Source: Oscillospiraceae bacterium (GTDB taxonomy: Bacteria > Bacillota > Clostridia > Oscillospirales > Ruminococcaceae). Taken from it: 51,717 nt of DNA. The stretch covers positions 1 through 51,717 of the forward strand of contig JAGASN010000039.1 of assembly GCA_017847875.1 (NCBI GenBank). Direction: 5' to 3'. Shown here piece after piece: positions 35,913-43,807 of the stretch; the stretch's first letter is position 1; every line of letters begins with the position of its first letter. A model generated the notes under the pieces. The model was not told where the DNA came from. It did not search any database and was given only the letters and a program-made list of their open reading frames with translations. The position numbers and the translations under genes were made by a program.

Positions 35913-36546
35913 TTATTTCAGCAAGCTCCTCTTTGAGCCTGTCGATTTCCATATAAAGCTTGCAGATTTCCTGGGAAACAGGGTCGGGAATGTGGACCTG
36001 GTCAAGTTTTTCCGCCGGAATAACTTTTTTGCCGTGCTGGCGAACAACCCTTGCGGGAACGCCGACGGCGGTTGAATATTCCGGAATTGCGTTAAGAACA
36101 ACGGCGTTCGCCGCAATTTTTGCTCCTTCGCCGACGGTGAAAGGTCCGAGGACCTTTGCGCCCGCTCCGACGATTACGTTGTTCATAAGAGTCGGGTGGC
36201 GTTTTCCGGTTTCTTTTCCGGTACCGCCGAGGGTGACTCCCTGATAAATGGTGCAGTTGTCGCCGACTTCGGCGGTTTCGCCGATTACAACGCCGGAACC
36301 GTGGTCAATAAGAACTCCGCGGCCGATTTTTGCCGCCGGGTGGATTTCAACACCGGTGCAAAAACGAACAATCTGCGAAAGCGCCCGGGCGGTGAATTTA
36401 AAACCGTGGTGCCAGAGCCAAAAAGCCGGTCTGTGCCACATTATTGCGTGAAGACCGGAATAAAGCAGAAAAACTTTGAATGCGGAAGGGGCCGCAGGGT
36501 CGCGGTCGCGGACAGCATATATATCTTTTTTAAGGCCTGAAAACAT
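35863..36546 (-). CDS. cysE: Serine O-acetyltransferase
   Basis: A 227-residue enzyme making O-acetylserine, the precursor of cysteine. After a short N-terminal helical part come the left-handed beta-helix hexapeptide repeats, with the conserved IHPAAKIGRGVLIDHG and VIGETAEVGDNCTIYQGVTLGGTG motifs. The start at 36546 follows AAGGGGTGA and opens MFSGLKKDI; upstream codons run into the T-box terminator. The final 15 residues come from a palindromic repeat and so are probably acquired. A Cys T-box precedes it. Confidence 0.94.
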   Translation of the reverse strand: MFSGLKKDIYAVRDRDPAAPSAFKVFLLYSGLHAIMWHRPAFWLWHHGFKFTARALSQIVRFCTGVEIHPAAKIGRGVLIDHGSGVVIGETAEVGDNCTIYQGVTLGGTGKETGKRHPTLMNNVIVGAGAKVLGPFTVGEGAKIAANAVVLNAIPEYSTAVGVPARVVRQHGKKVIPAEKLDQVHIPDPVSQEICKLYMEIDRLKEELAEIKSLPRGEGGISEGNDG

Positions 36547-36565
36547 AAATTCACCCCTTGGTAAA

Positions 36566-36609
36566 GAATAAAAAAACCTCCGCCACAAATTTCTTTGTGA
36601 CGGAGGCGG
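36566..36609 (-). terminator. T-box regulated terminator
   Basis: The stem CCGCCTCCGTCACAAA/TTTGTGGCGGAGG with seven T residues after it on the minus strand, directly after the T-box sequence. Confidence 0.9.
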
Positions 36610-36843
36610 TAATAACAAAATTATCGCGGTTCCACTCCGGTTTATATCTCAAAGGGTCAGGCAACCCTTTGCCGGTAACGGCGGCTTCCGCAAAACGATA
36701 CTTGCCGTGCTCAAAAAAAGCGGCGTTCCCGTTTTGTGCTCATCGGGTGCATTTCGCCGTGCTCAAGCAAGTGAACTTTCAGCTTTGCGTTCACCTCTCT
36801 GGTGCTCAAGGGGTTCGGCTACTTCTCCCGGTCATCGCATTTA
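36566..36843 (-). promoter_or_regulatory. Cysteine T-box riboswitch controlling cysE and cysS
   Basis: On the minus strand the leader has an AGAAGTAG loop-E segment, a GAA followed by the specifier TGC at 36751-36749 (Cys codon) before CCCG, which can pair with CGGG near the 5' side. It has the conserved antiterminator element GGAGTGGAACCGCG (complement of 36626-36639) and ends in a terminator at 36609-36566. Uncharged tRNA-Cys should favour antitermination. Four GAGCAC motifs (three of them exact TTGAGCAC) occur within about 100 bases of Stem I and the following linker. Confidence 0.9.
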
Positions 36844-36893
36844 TAATATTGAATTTAATATATCATAATAAAAAGCGGAATGCAAGAGTTTTT

Positions 36894-38216
36894 TTATCTG
36901 TCGTGACCAAGCCTTCTGTAATGTCTGTGCTTGCGAAGGCGGTTATATTTTCTGATATTATATGCGCGGATTATCAGAATGATTATAACAAGCGCGCCGA
37001 GAATTCCGAAAGGAATTGCAATAAAAATCCACCAGCGGAAAGTGCTTTCTTCGTTTTTGATTTCGGAATCGGAAGAAATTACGGAAGATTCCTTTACAAT
37101 ATGATATTCCGGAGAAATTGTGAAAAGTGAATTTGTCATATTTTCGCTCGTTTTGTTAAAAGAAACCTCGAGCGCAACTCCGCTTACTTCGGAAAGCTGG
37201 CAGGATTCGGGAATGTTGGTTTTTACGGAAACGTCGGAGGCGCTCATATCTTCCGTAAGGAGAATGTTTATTGCCGCCATGGGATAAACGGTCATTTCGC
37301 CATAAAAGGAATCGCCCTCATAAACATTGAGCTTCGATTTTTTAACGGTTACGGGAATTTCGACGCTTTTGAAATTGTTGAAGCAATAATCAAGGAGCAG
37401 GCGGGAATCCTTATATTTTGCGTTTTTGTTCTTGCTTTTCATAACAACGCAGATAAGGTCCATTTCGCCGTTGGAAGCGGTCGTGACCGCGGTATGCATT
37501 GCTTCTTCGGTCCAGCCGAGTTTTCCGCCGGTGGCATAATCATAACCGTGGGTCGCGTTATATTGGCTTCCGACAATCATGCTGTGGTGGGTTCCGAAAG
37601 TTCTTTCGCTGTTTTTGTTGGTTTTTGGAATGGTCCATTCCCAGGCGGAAAAATAGGTCATAAATCCGGGAACGGAAAGAGCATATTTTGTTATAACAGC
37701 CATATCTCTTGCGGTGGAGTAATGGTTCATTTCCGGCATTCCGGTGGCGTTTGAAAAATGGGAACCGGTGCAGCCGAGCTCCGCAAGTTTTTCGTTCATA
37801 AGGCGCACAAAAGCAAGCTGGCTTCCGGCGGAAGCATCCGCAAGAGCCATTGCGCAATCGTTTGCGGATTCCACCATTGCGCCATAGAGAAGGTCTTCAA
37901 TTTTGCAGGTTTCACCTTCGGAAAAAGCAAGGTGGGTGCTGGCTTTGTCATAGCTTGCAGCTTCTTTGGAAAAAGTATATTCGGCCTTTGGGTCAAGGCG
38001 CTCAAGCGCCATTGCGCAGGTGAGGATTTTTGTTATGGAAGCGGGTTCGCGTTTTGCGTTTTCGTTTCCGCCGATAAGAATCTGTCCGGTTTTTGCGTCC
38101 ATTACGCACCAGGTTTCGGAAATTATTTCCGAAGAAGGCATTGCGCCGAAAGACGGAACGGCAAGGGAAATTATCGTAATTAAAGAAAGAAACAAAGAAA
38201 CAAATTTTTTAAACAT
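36894..38216 (-). CDS. dacF: D-alanyl-D-alanine carboxypeptidase, DacF/PBP5 type
   Basis: A 440-residue penicillin-binding protein that trims peptidoglycan stem peptides. A signal peptide (about 1-25) is followed by the S11 domain: SxxK as Ser60-Ile-Thr-Lys63, SxN as Ser117-Ala-Asn119, and the third motif reads Lys232-Leu-Gly234 instead of the usual KTG. A C-terminal helix near 390-412 and a basic tail anchor it in the membrane, unlike the amphipathic anchor of PBP5. It has its own promoter upstream. Confidence 0.88.
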   Translation of the reverse strand: MFKKFVSLFLSLITIISLAVPSFGAMPSSEIISETWCVMDAKTGQILIGGNENAKREPASITKILTCAMALERLDPKAEYTFSKEAASYDKASTHLAFSEGETCKIEDLLYGAMVESANDCAMALADASAGSQLAFVRLMNEKLAELGCTGSHFSNATGMPEMNHYSTARDMAVITKYALSVPGFMTYFSAWEWTIPKTNKNSERTFGTHHSMIVGSQYNATHGYDYATGGKLGWTEEAMHTAVTTASNGEMDLICVVMKSKNKNAKYKDSRLLLDYCFNNFKSVEIPVTVKKSKLNVYEGDSFYGEMTVYPMAAINILLTEDMSASDVSVKTNIPESCQLSEVSGVALEVSFNKTSENMTNSLFTISPEYHIVKESSVISSDSEIKNEESTFRWWIFIAIPFGILGALVIIILIIRAYNIRKYNRLRKHRHYRRLGHDR

Positions 38217-38256
38217 ATTTACATCCTTTTTTGGGGCGTTTTTAACAATATATTTT

Positions 38257-38285
38257 ATAATAACATATATTTAATAATGTTGCAA
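38257..38285 (-). promoter_or_regulatory. Promoter of dacF
   Basis: On the minus strand TTGCAA (38285-38280), a 17-base spacer and TATTAT (38262-38257), about 40 bases before the start at 38216. Confidence 0.65.
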
Positions 38286-38366
38286 AACACTTTTCGGAAT
38301 ATTAAGGAATATTTAATAAATTTTCGGCAAAAATAGGATTAAAAACAAAAAAGGAGATGTTTTAAT

Positions 38367-38591
38367 ATGGATATGAGCGCCATAACCTGGGTGGACAGAC
38401 TTGCGCTTTTGCTCATTATTGTGGGCGGACTTAACTGGGGACTTATCGGTATTCTGGATTTTGACCTTGTTGCGTGGCTTTTCGGAAGTCCGGAAGCGAT
38501 TTTGAGCCGAATTGTATATACCCTTGTGGGAATCGGTGCCGCATGGGGAATCACTCTTCTCTTCAGACCCAGAGAGGAAAGAGCAACCTGA
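38367..38591 (+). CDS. DUF378 (YuzA-like) small membrane protein
   Basis: A 74-residue protein with two predicted membrane helices (about 10-32 and 44-64) and the DUF378 signature VDRLALLLIIVGGLNWGLIG followed by FDLVAWLFG. The ATG is preceded by AAAAAGGAG. Function of the family is not known. It is followed by a GGGCGGATA palindrome and a terminator, so it appears monocistronic. Confidence 0.88.
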   Translation: MDMSAITWVDRLALLLIIVGGLNWGLIGILDFDLVAWLFGSPEAILSRIVYTLVGIGAAWGITLLFRPREERAT

Positions 38592-38597
38592 CGCAAA

Positions 38598-38623
38598 AAC
38601 GGGCGGATATTATCCGCCCATAC
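38598..38623 (+). repeat. GGGCGGATA palindrome
   Basis: AACGGGCGGATATTATCCGCCC then ATAC; third copy of the 26-29 base palindrome, again next to a gene end. Confidence 0.65.
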
Positions 38624-38625
38624 AT

Positions 38626-38656
38626 AAAAAACGCTCCCTTGCGGGAGCATTTTTTA
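38626..38656. terminator. Bidirectional terminator between DUF378 gene and tgt
   Basis: The stem AATGCTCCC/GGGAGCATT is seen on the minus strand, with T/A runs on both sides; it can stop both convergent transcripts. Confidence 0.85.
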
Positions 38657-39787
38657 TACCTGTTTATCCAGAATCTCTCTGTATTTCTGATAAAATTCCT
38701 CAAAGGTTCCGTTTTCGATTTCTTCGCGGATTTTTGCCATCATTTCGTTATAAAACCAAAGGTTATGGAGAACGCAAAGGCGCATTCCAAGACGCTCGTC
38801 TGCTTTTAAAAGGTGGCGGATATAACCTTTGCTGTAACTGCGACAGGCGGGACAGCCGCAGTTTTCGTCAATGGGCGTTCCGTCGAATTTGAATTTTTCC
38901 GCAAGGATACGGACTTTTCCGTTCCAGGTAAAAACGTTTCCGTGCTGGGCGTTCCTAAGAGGAAGAACGCAGTCGAAAAAATCGATTCCCCGGTGAACTC
39001 CTTCGAGAATGTTAAGAGGAGTTCCCACCCCCATGAGATATCTGGGTTTATCCTTCGGCATAAAAGGTTCGACAGCATCGATTATCCGGTACATTTCTTC
39101 GGCGCTTTCGCCGACGGAAAGTCCGCCGATGGCGTAGCCGGCGAGACCTTCGATTTCCGCGATTTCCTTCATATGCGCAACGCGGATATCGTCATAAGTT
39201 CCGCCCTGGTTTATTCCGAAAAGGAGCTGGCCGGGGTTTATGGTTTCCGGAAGATTTGCAAGGCGGCGGTGTTCTTCGATACATCTTCTGAGCCAGCGGG
39301 TGGTTCTTGCAACGGATTTTTCGACGTAATCTTTCGGAGCGGGGTTTTCGATGCATTCGTCAAAAGCCATTGCAATGTCGCTTCCGAGCTTTGACTGGAT
39401 CTGCATGGATTCTTCCGGGCCCATAAAGATTTTTCGCCCGTCGATATAGGAAGTGAAATATGCTCCCTCCTCTTTTATGCGGCGGATTTTTTGGAGGGAA
39501 AAAACCTGGAAACCGCCGGAATCCGTGAGAACGGGTTTGTCCCAGTTCATGAATTTATGAAGTCCGCCGAGGCGGGAAATAAGTTCCTCACCCGGCTGCA
39601 TATGGAGATGATAGGTGTTGGAAAGTTCAACAAGGGTGCCGATTTCCCGAAGGTCATCGGTGGAAGCTCCTCCGCGGATTGCCGCGGCTGTTCCCACGTT
39701 CATGAAAACCGGGGTTTCTATAATTCCGTGGGGAGTTTCAAGCCTTGCTCTGCGGGCTTTTCCGCAGGTGGTCAGAATTTCGTACAT
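38654..39787 (-). CDS. tgt: Queuine/preQ1 tRNA-ribosyltransferase
   Basis: A 377-residue enzyme that swaps guanine-34 of GUN-anticodon tRNAs for preQ1. The N-terminus MYEILTTCGKARRARLETPHG, the SGGFQVFSL substrate loop, the LLFGINQGG motif, DCVLPLRNAQHG with the nucleophile aspartate, and the zinc site CGCPACRSYSKGYIRHL are all present. The start at 39787 follows TTGGAGG; the long upstream open frame is not family-like. No queuosine biosynthesis genes are adjacent. Confidence 0.95.
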   Translation of the reverse strand: MYEILTTCGKARRARLETPHGIIETPVFMNVGTAAAIRGGASTDDLREIGTLVELSNTYHLHMQPGEELISRLGGLHKFMNWDKPVLTDSGGFQVFSLQKIRRIKEEGAYFTSYIDGRKIFMGPEESMQIQSKLGSDIAMAFDECIENPAPKDYVEKSVARTTRWLRRCIEEHRRLANLPETINPGQLLFGINQGGTYDDIRVAHMKEIAEIEGLAGYAIGGLSVGESAEEMYRIIDAVEPFMPKDKPRYLMGVGTPLNILEGVHRGIDFFDCVLPLRNAQHGNVFTWNGKVRILAEKFKFDGTPIDENCGCPACRSYSKGYIRHLLKADERLGMRLCVLHNLWFYNEMMAKIREEIENGTFEEFYQKYREILDKQV

Positions 39788-39871
39788 TGTTTTCCTCCAA
39801 GGGGTTTTGATATGAAAATATAATACCATAAAGAAAAGAAAAAATCGACAGGCGAAAAAAGTTTTTTCGGC

Positions 39872-39900
39872 TGGAACGGAAAGAAAAAATATGCTACAAT
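39872..39900 (+). promoter_or_regulatory. Promoter of the DUF4317 gene
   Basis: TGGAAC (39872-39877), a 17-base spacer and TACAAT (39895-39900) preceded by TGC, an extended -10. Confidence 0.55.
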
Positions 39901-39935
39901 ATAAACCGTAAATTTTTACCGAAAGAGGTAGCTCA

Positions 39936-41066
39936 ATGAACCAGAAAGAACTGAACGAAATCCGCCGCCGCCTTGCTCTTGATAAAAACTGCATCAGCAA
40001 AGTTTACGGCTGTTTTGTAAACCAGATGAAGGAAATCATCGCATATATTGAAGAACCGGTTGCGGCAATGCCCCAATCCGAAGGAGAAAGATATATGGCG
40101 CTTTTCAAAAAAGCCCTTTCCGGCTCCCTCGGAAAAAACCTTGTTGATATCGAATTTTCAACAAAACAGGTTATGGAAGGGGAGGAACACAAGCTCCTTA
40201 TGGATATCCGGAAGGATATCGGAAACGAGGAACTTCGCGAAACCCTTTATAAAAAAATAATCCCTGCGGTCAACCTTGACTGCAACTACATAATCCTTCT
40301 GGGTGCGGATCATTATGACGTTCCTTTCAAAGGCACCGATGAACTTTCCGTCGAGGACGCTTCCGAAAGCGTTTTTAACTATTTCATCTGTTCCGTCTGC
40401 CCGGTTAACGAAAGCAAAACCGAGCTTGGATACGTAATCGACCAGAGCGCCTTCCACAACTGCACATTTCCCCAGACCGTTGCCGCGCCCGAACTCGGTT
40501 TTATGTTCCCTTGCTTCGATGACCGCGCGACAAATATTTACAACGCGCTTTTCTATACAAAAGACACCGATATGATGCAGCAGGAATTTATCGATTCCGT
40601 TTTCAAAACCGAAATTCCTATGTCCGCAGGCGAGCAGAAAATGACTTTTCAGGAGGTCCTTACCGAAACTCTTGAGGAGGACTGCAACTTTGACATAATC
40701 CAGTCCGTCCATGAACAGATTTGCGAGAGAATCGTTGAGCATAAGGAAAGCAAGGACCCTCAGCCTCTTGATTTAAGCACAAGGGAAGTGGGCGATATTC
40801 TTGAAAACAGCGGCGTTGCAAAGGAAAAGGTTGAGGTTTTCAAGGAAAAAGTCAAAAAACAGTTCGGCGAGGATAAACCCCTTAAGCCGCAGAACATAAT
40901 CGAAAGCAAGAAATTCGAGGTTGTTACTCCCCAGGTGAAAATTTCCGTTGCGCCGGAATTTTCCTATCTGGTGGAAACAAAGATTTTGGACGGAAGAAAA
41001 TATATTATGATACCGGCGGACGAGGGAGTGGAAGTTAACGGAGTTTCCGTTAAGATAAGCGAATAA
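39936..41066 (+). CDS. DUF4317 protein
   Basis: A 376-residue soluble protein of the DUF4317 family, common in Clostridia and without a known role. It begins MNQKELNEIRRRLALDKNCISKVYGCFVN, typical of the family, has a GADHYDVPFKG segment near 145, an FICSVCPVNESK segment near 170 and a basic helical region near 290-325. No catalytic motif or membrane segment is apparent. It has its own promoter and terminator. Confidence 0.82.
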   Translation: MNQKELNEIRRRLALDKNCISKVYGCFVNQMKEIIAYIEEPVAAMPQSEGERYMALFKKALSGSLGKNLVDIEFSTKQVMEGEEHKLLMDIRKDIGNEELRETLYKKIIPAVNLDCNYIILLGADHYDVPFKGTDELSVEDASESVFNYFICSVCPVNESKTELGYVIDQSAFHNCTFPQTVAAPELGFMFPCFDDRATNIYNALFYTKDTDMMQQEFIDSVFKTEIPMSAGEQKMTFQEVLTETLEEDCNFDIIQSVHEQICERIVEHKESKDPQPLDLSTREVGDILENSGVAKEKVEVFKEKVKKQFGEDKPLKPQNIIESKKFEVVTPQVKISVAPEFSYLVETKILDGRKYIMIPADEGVEVNGVSVKISE

Positions 41067-41247
41067 AAAATAAAAGCGGCACAGAATCGAGATCAAAATC
41101 GTTTCTGTGCCGCTTTCTGTTATATGCCTTCGGGTTTTCGCTTTTTCTTGTAACGGGGCTGATTCCGTTCCAGTCTCTGCGCCGGATTGCGTTGAGTTCG
41201 CGCTGTTTTTTCTTGGAAAGTTTTTCAAAAGGGATAAATTTTTCCAT
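41050..41247 (-). CDS. Small basic conserved protein
   Basis: A 65-residue, very basic protein beginning MEKFIPFEKLSKKKQRELN, with SPVTRKSENPKAYNRKR in the middle. The pattern resembles a small conserved protein seen in many Clostridia (from memory), of unknown function; the charge suggests nucleic-acid contact. The ATG at 41247 follows ATGGAGG. Its 3' end runs through the terminator hairpin of the convergent DUF4317 gene and into that gene by 17 bases, so the two transcripts overlap. Confidence 0.7.
   Translation of the reverse strand: MEKFIPFEKLSKKKQRELNAIRRRDWNGISPVTRKSENPKAYNRKRHRNDFDLDSVPLLFFIRLS
41072..41118 (+). terminator. Terminator of the DUF4317 gene
   Basis: The stem AAAGCGGCACAGAA/TTCTGTGCCGCTTT, with a long loop containing a second short inverted segment. 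It lies within the reading frame of the convergent small gene at 41050-41247. Confidence 0.75.
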
Positions 41248-41282
41248 GGTGCTTTTCCTCCATTTTTGAATTTTATAAACAA

Positions 41283-41313
41283 AAAAGGTCACTAACAAAT
41301 GTTAGTGACCTTT
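41283..41313 (-). terminator. Terminator of the tRNA-Leu gene
   Basis: On the minus strand AAAGGTCACTAAC/GTTAGTGACCTTTTTT directly follows the tRNA 3' end. Confidence 0.88.
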
Positions 41314-41397
41314 TGGTGCGGTAAATGGGACTTGAACCCATACGTCAAAGACACACGCCCCTCAAACGTGCCTGTCTGCCTATTCCAGCACTACCGC
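41314..41397 (-). tRNA. tRNA-Leu (anticodon GAG)
   Basis: Read on the minus strand it folds as a class II tRNA: acceptor GCGGTAG pairing with TTACCGC, D-arm, anticodon stem CACGT/GCGTG with loop TTGAGGG (anticodon GAG for CUC/CUU), a long variable arm with GTC/GAC stem, and T-arm ATGGG-TTCAAGT-CCCAT. The discriminator is A and CCA is encoded. CTT/CTC are the main Leu codons of this genome, so it should be heavily used. Confidence 0.95.
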
Positions 41398-41521
41398 ATT
41401 TCTCGAATGCAAGAGCTATTATATCAAAACGTTTTCGGTTTGTCAAGAACTTTTTTTAAAATTTTTTGATTATTTCTTTTTGCCCGGGGAAGAATTAATT
41501 AATAAAGAAAGGGGGATTTTT

Positions 41522-43114
41522 TTGGCAAAAAGAATGGCGGTTTTTTTCTGCCTTTTTCTTGTTCTTGCGGGAATGCTTCTTTTGAGAATTGCCGAAATGG
41601 CGAGCTTTGAATCTGCGGAAAATGCCGCGGTTCTTCAGAGCAAAAGGACCCTTGAACTTTCCGAAAGCAGAGCGGGAATTTTTGACCGGAAAGGTGAGAG
41701 CCTTGTTAACAAAAACCGCGAAAGGCGGATTTTGGTTTTTCCGGATATTCTGGATATTTCCGTGCTGAATGAATTTTTTGACCGGGACAGCCTTGCGGAA
41801 GTTTTTTCAAAAAAAGAACCTTCCGTTTTGGATATCGGCGGAAAAATTGTTGAAGGCGAGGGAATTTTTAATTTTTTCTTTCCGGAAAGATATTCCGAAA
41901 AACAGCTTGCCGTTCACGTTGTCGGATATATGAACGGAGGAAAAGGCGTTTTTGGAATTGAAAAAAGTTTTGATTCCTTCCTTTCCGAAAACGGAAGCAA
42001 AGTTTCGGTTTCATATTATACCGACGGAAAGGGAAAACTCCTTTCCGGAGAGGAAATTTCCCTTTCGGAAGAAAAAACCTTTGAAAAAACCGGGGTTTTG
42101 CTGACATTGGATTCGGAAATTCAGAAAATTGCCGAAAAAGCCCTTTCGGAAGGAACGGAAAAAGGCGCGGCGGTGGTTATGAACGTTCAAAACGGAGAAA
42201 TTCTTGCTTCGGCTTCCGTTCCGGAATTTGAACCGGGGAATATCGCGGATTATCTGGATTCGGAAAATTCGCCTTTCATAAACCGTGCTTTTTCCGCCTA
42301 TACTGTCGGTTCAACCTGGAAATTGGTCGTTGCCGCGGCGGCTTTGGAAAGCGGAATTTCGCCGGAGAAAACTTTTGAATGTACAGGAAGTATCGAAGTT
42401 GACGAAAGAGTTTATAAATGCCATTGGGAAAGCGGTCACGGCGAAATTGATATGGAAAAAGCGCTCGAAATTTCCTGTAACCCATATTTTATAAATCTTG
42501 CGCTGGAAATCGGCGGAGAAAAAATTCTCGAAACGGCGAAAAATCTCGGTTTCGGAACTCCTTCGGATTTCGGAGAAAACTTTTCTTCCGCCGGAGGAAA
42601 CCTCCCTTCCGCTTCGGAACTTTCCGCAAAAACCGTTCTTGCAAGCTTTGCCTTCGGCCAGGGAAAACTTATGGCAACTCCGGTACAGCTTACCTGCCTT
42701 GTTTCTGCGGTTGCAAACGGCGGAAAAGCGGTTACGCCGAAACTTGTTCTCGGGATTTTTGATAAAAACGGAAATTTTGAATCAACTCCGGACTATGCGG
42801 AAAATCCGGTTATGAGCGAAAAAACCGCGAATATACTTCGGAAAATGATGATAAACGTTGTGGAAAACGGAAGCGGCAAAAACGCAAAACCAAAAAACGG
42901 CGGAGCGGGCGGAAAAACCGCTTCCGCCCAGACCGGCCAGTTTGACAGCGAGGGGAATGAAATTATCCACGCGTGGTTTGTTGGTTTTTATCCGGCGGAA
43001 AACCCGAAATTTGCCGTTGCGGTTTTTGCGGAAGGAATGGATTCCGGCGGCGATTTTGCCGCGCCGATATTCAAAAAAATTTGCGACGGGATTAATTTGT
43101 TAAATTACAATTAA
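41522..43114 (+). CDS. Penicillin-binding transpeptidase, SpoVD/FtsI-like class B PBP
   Basis: A 530-residue class B PBP for peptidoglycan cross-linking. One N-terminal membrane helix (about 4-24) precedes a short pedestal domain and the transpeptidase domain: SxxK as Ser264-Thr-Trp-Lys267, SxN as Ser318-Cys-Asn320 and a third motif GGKTASAQTG near 463. It starts with TTG at 41522 after AAAGGGGG; the in-frame TTG at 41480 has no such site. The pedestal is shorter than in vegetative PBP2 and there are no PASTA domains, so a sporulation role is possible but unproven. Confidence 0.82.
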   Translation: MAKRMAVFFCLFLVLAGMLLLRIAEMASFESAENAAVLQSKRTLELSESRAGIFDRKGESLVNKNRERRILVFPDILDISVLNEFFDRDSLAEVFSKKEPSVLDIGGKIVEGEGIFNFFFPERYSEKQLAVHVVGYMNGGKGVFGIEKSFDSFLSENGSKVSVSYYTDGKGKLLSGEEISLSEEKTFEKTGVLLTLDSEIQKIAEKALSEGTEKGAAVVMNVQNGEILASASVPEFEPGNIADYLDSENSPFINRAFSAYTVGSTWKLVVAAAALESGISPEKTFECTGSIEVDERVYKCHWESGHGEIDMEKALEISCNPYFINLALEIGGEKILETAKNLGFGTPSDFGENFSSAGGNLPSASELSAKTVLASFAFGQGKLMATPVQLTCLVSAVANGGKAVTPKLVLGIFDKNGNFESTPDYAENPVMSEKTANILRKMMINVVENGSGKNAKPKNGGAGGKTASAQTGQFDSEGNEIIHAWFVGFYPAENPKFAVAVFAEGMDSGGDFAAPIFKKICDGINLLNYN

Positions 43115-43129
43115 TTATTATATTGGCAC

Positions 43130-43158
43130 TTGCCGAAAAGGAAAATATGTGTTATTAT
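43130..43158 (+). promoter_or_regulatory. Promoter of the Cys-rich membrane protein gene
   Basis: TTGCCG (43130-43135), a 17-base spacer and TATTAT (43153-43158), about 38 bases before the GTG at 43197. Confidence 0.5.
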
Positions 43159-43196
43159 TTATTGTACAGAAAAATTTCTGAAAGAAGGCGTTTTCG

Positions 43197-43544
43197 GTGA
43201 ACGTTGTTACCGCAATTGAAACAATGAGGACTATCGTTGACGCTTATGATAAGTTTGAAGCAAAAAAGCTTAAAATAAAAAGGAAAACCGAAAAGTTTTT
43301 GAAAGGTGGTAAAAATATGAAATTTGGTACTGTTATCGGAATTGTTGTTGGCGCTCTTGCCCTTATTGCCGCCGGCGCAGCTGCTGTTTATTTCCTCACC
43401 AAGAAAAAAGGCTGCTGCTGCGAAGAAGATTGTTGCTGCGATTGCTGCTGTGATGATGAGCTTTTCGATGAATTCCCGGAAGAGGAAGTTTGCTGCGAAG
43501 AACCCATCGAAGAAGTTCCCGCAGAAGAAGATCTTAAATTCTGA
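43197..43544 (+). CDS. Small cysteine-rich membrane protein
   Basis: The open frame gives 115 residues from a GTG at 43197. A shorter 75-residue form from the ATG at 43317 has the better ribosome site (AAAGGTGG, six bases upstream), so the true start is uncertain. Counting from that ATG, residues 5-27 form one Gly/Ala-rich membrane helix, followed by KKK and a tail with CCCEEDCCCDCCCDD and a later VCCEE: eleven cysteines in about 30 residues, mixed with Asp/Glu. Such a tail could bind metal or form disulfides (inference). It ends just before the SRP RNA gene. I do not recognise a family. Confidence 0.6.
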   Translation: MNVVTAIETMRTIVDAYDKFEAKKLKIKRKTEKFLKGGKNMKFGTVIGIVVGALALIAAGAAAVYFLTKKKGCCCEEDCCCDCCCDDELFDEFPEEEVCCEEPIEEVPAEEDLKF

Positions 43545-43568
43545 TTTTTAAACAAACAAAAATGACGG

Positions 43569-43720
43569 CGCGGATCTGCGCTTTGTCATGCGGCATATGG
43601 GTCCTGTGCGACAAAAAACCGTGAACCATGTCAGGCGGGGAACCGAGCAGCATTAAGCGGTCTTTTTGGGTGCCGCAGACAAATCTGTGTGCCGTGTGAT
43701 AAAGCACATATCCGCGTTTT
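43569..43720 (+). ncRNA. ffs: Signal recognition particle RNA
   Basis: The conserved helix 8 core is present: GTCAGGCGGGGAACCGAGCAG followed by CATTAAGCGG, close to the usual GTCAGG...GGAAGGAGCAGC. The flanks pair over a long rod: CGCGGAT (43569-43575) with ATCCGCG (43710-43716), then TGCGCTTTGTCA with TGATAAAGCACA, ending in a T-run. About 150 nt. Its place directly upstream of dnaX matches other Firmicutes. It guides Ffh to nascent membrane and secreted proteins. End positions are approximate. Confidence 0.9.
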
Positions 43721-43725
43721 TTATT

Positions 43726-43780
43726 GCCTCCCTTGCCTAGAGGGAGGGGAACCGTTGCCGTAGGCACGGTGGAGGGATTT
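43726..43780 (+). repeat. Three-part palindromic repeat between SRP RNA and dnaX
   Basis: GCCTCCCTTGCCTAGAGGGAGG in outline, then a hairpin ACCGTTGCC-GTA-GGCACGGT, then GGAGGGATTT. It ends about 28 bases before the dnaX start. Confidence 0.75.
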
Positions 43781-43807
43781 TTTAAAAACCGAAAGGAGGA
43801 AATTTAT

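Noticed and set aside
43550..43725. Possible small coding gene between the Cys-rich gene and dnaX
   Set aside because: The segment folds as SRP RNA with the conserved helix 8 core, which explains it fully.
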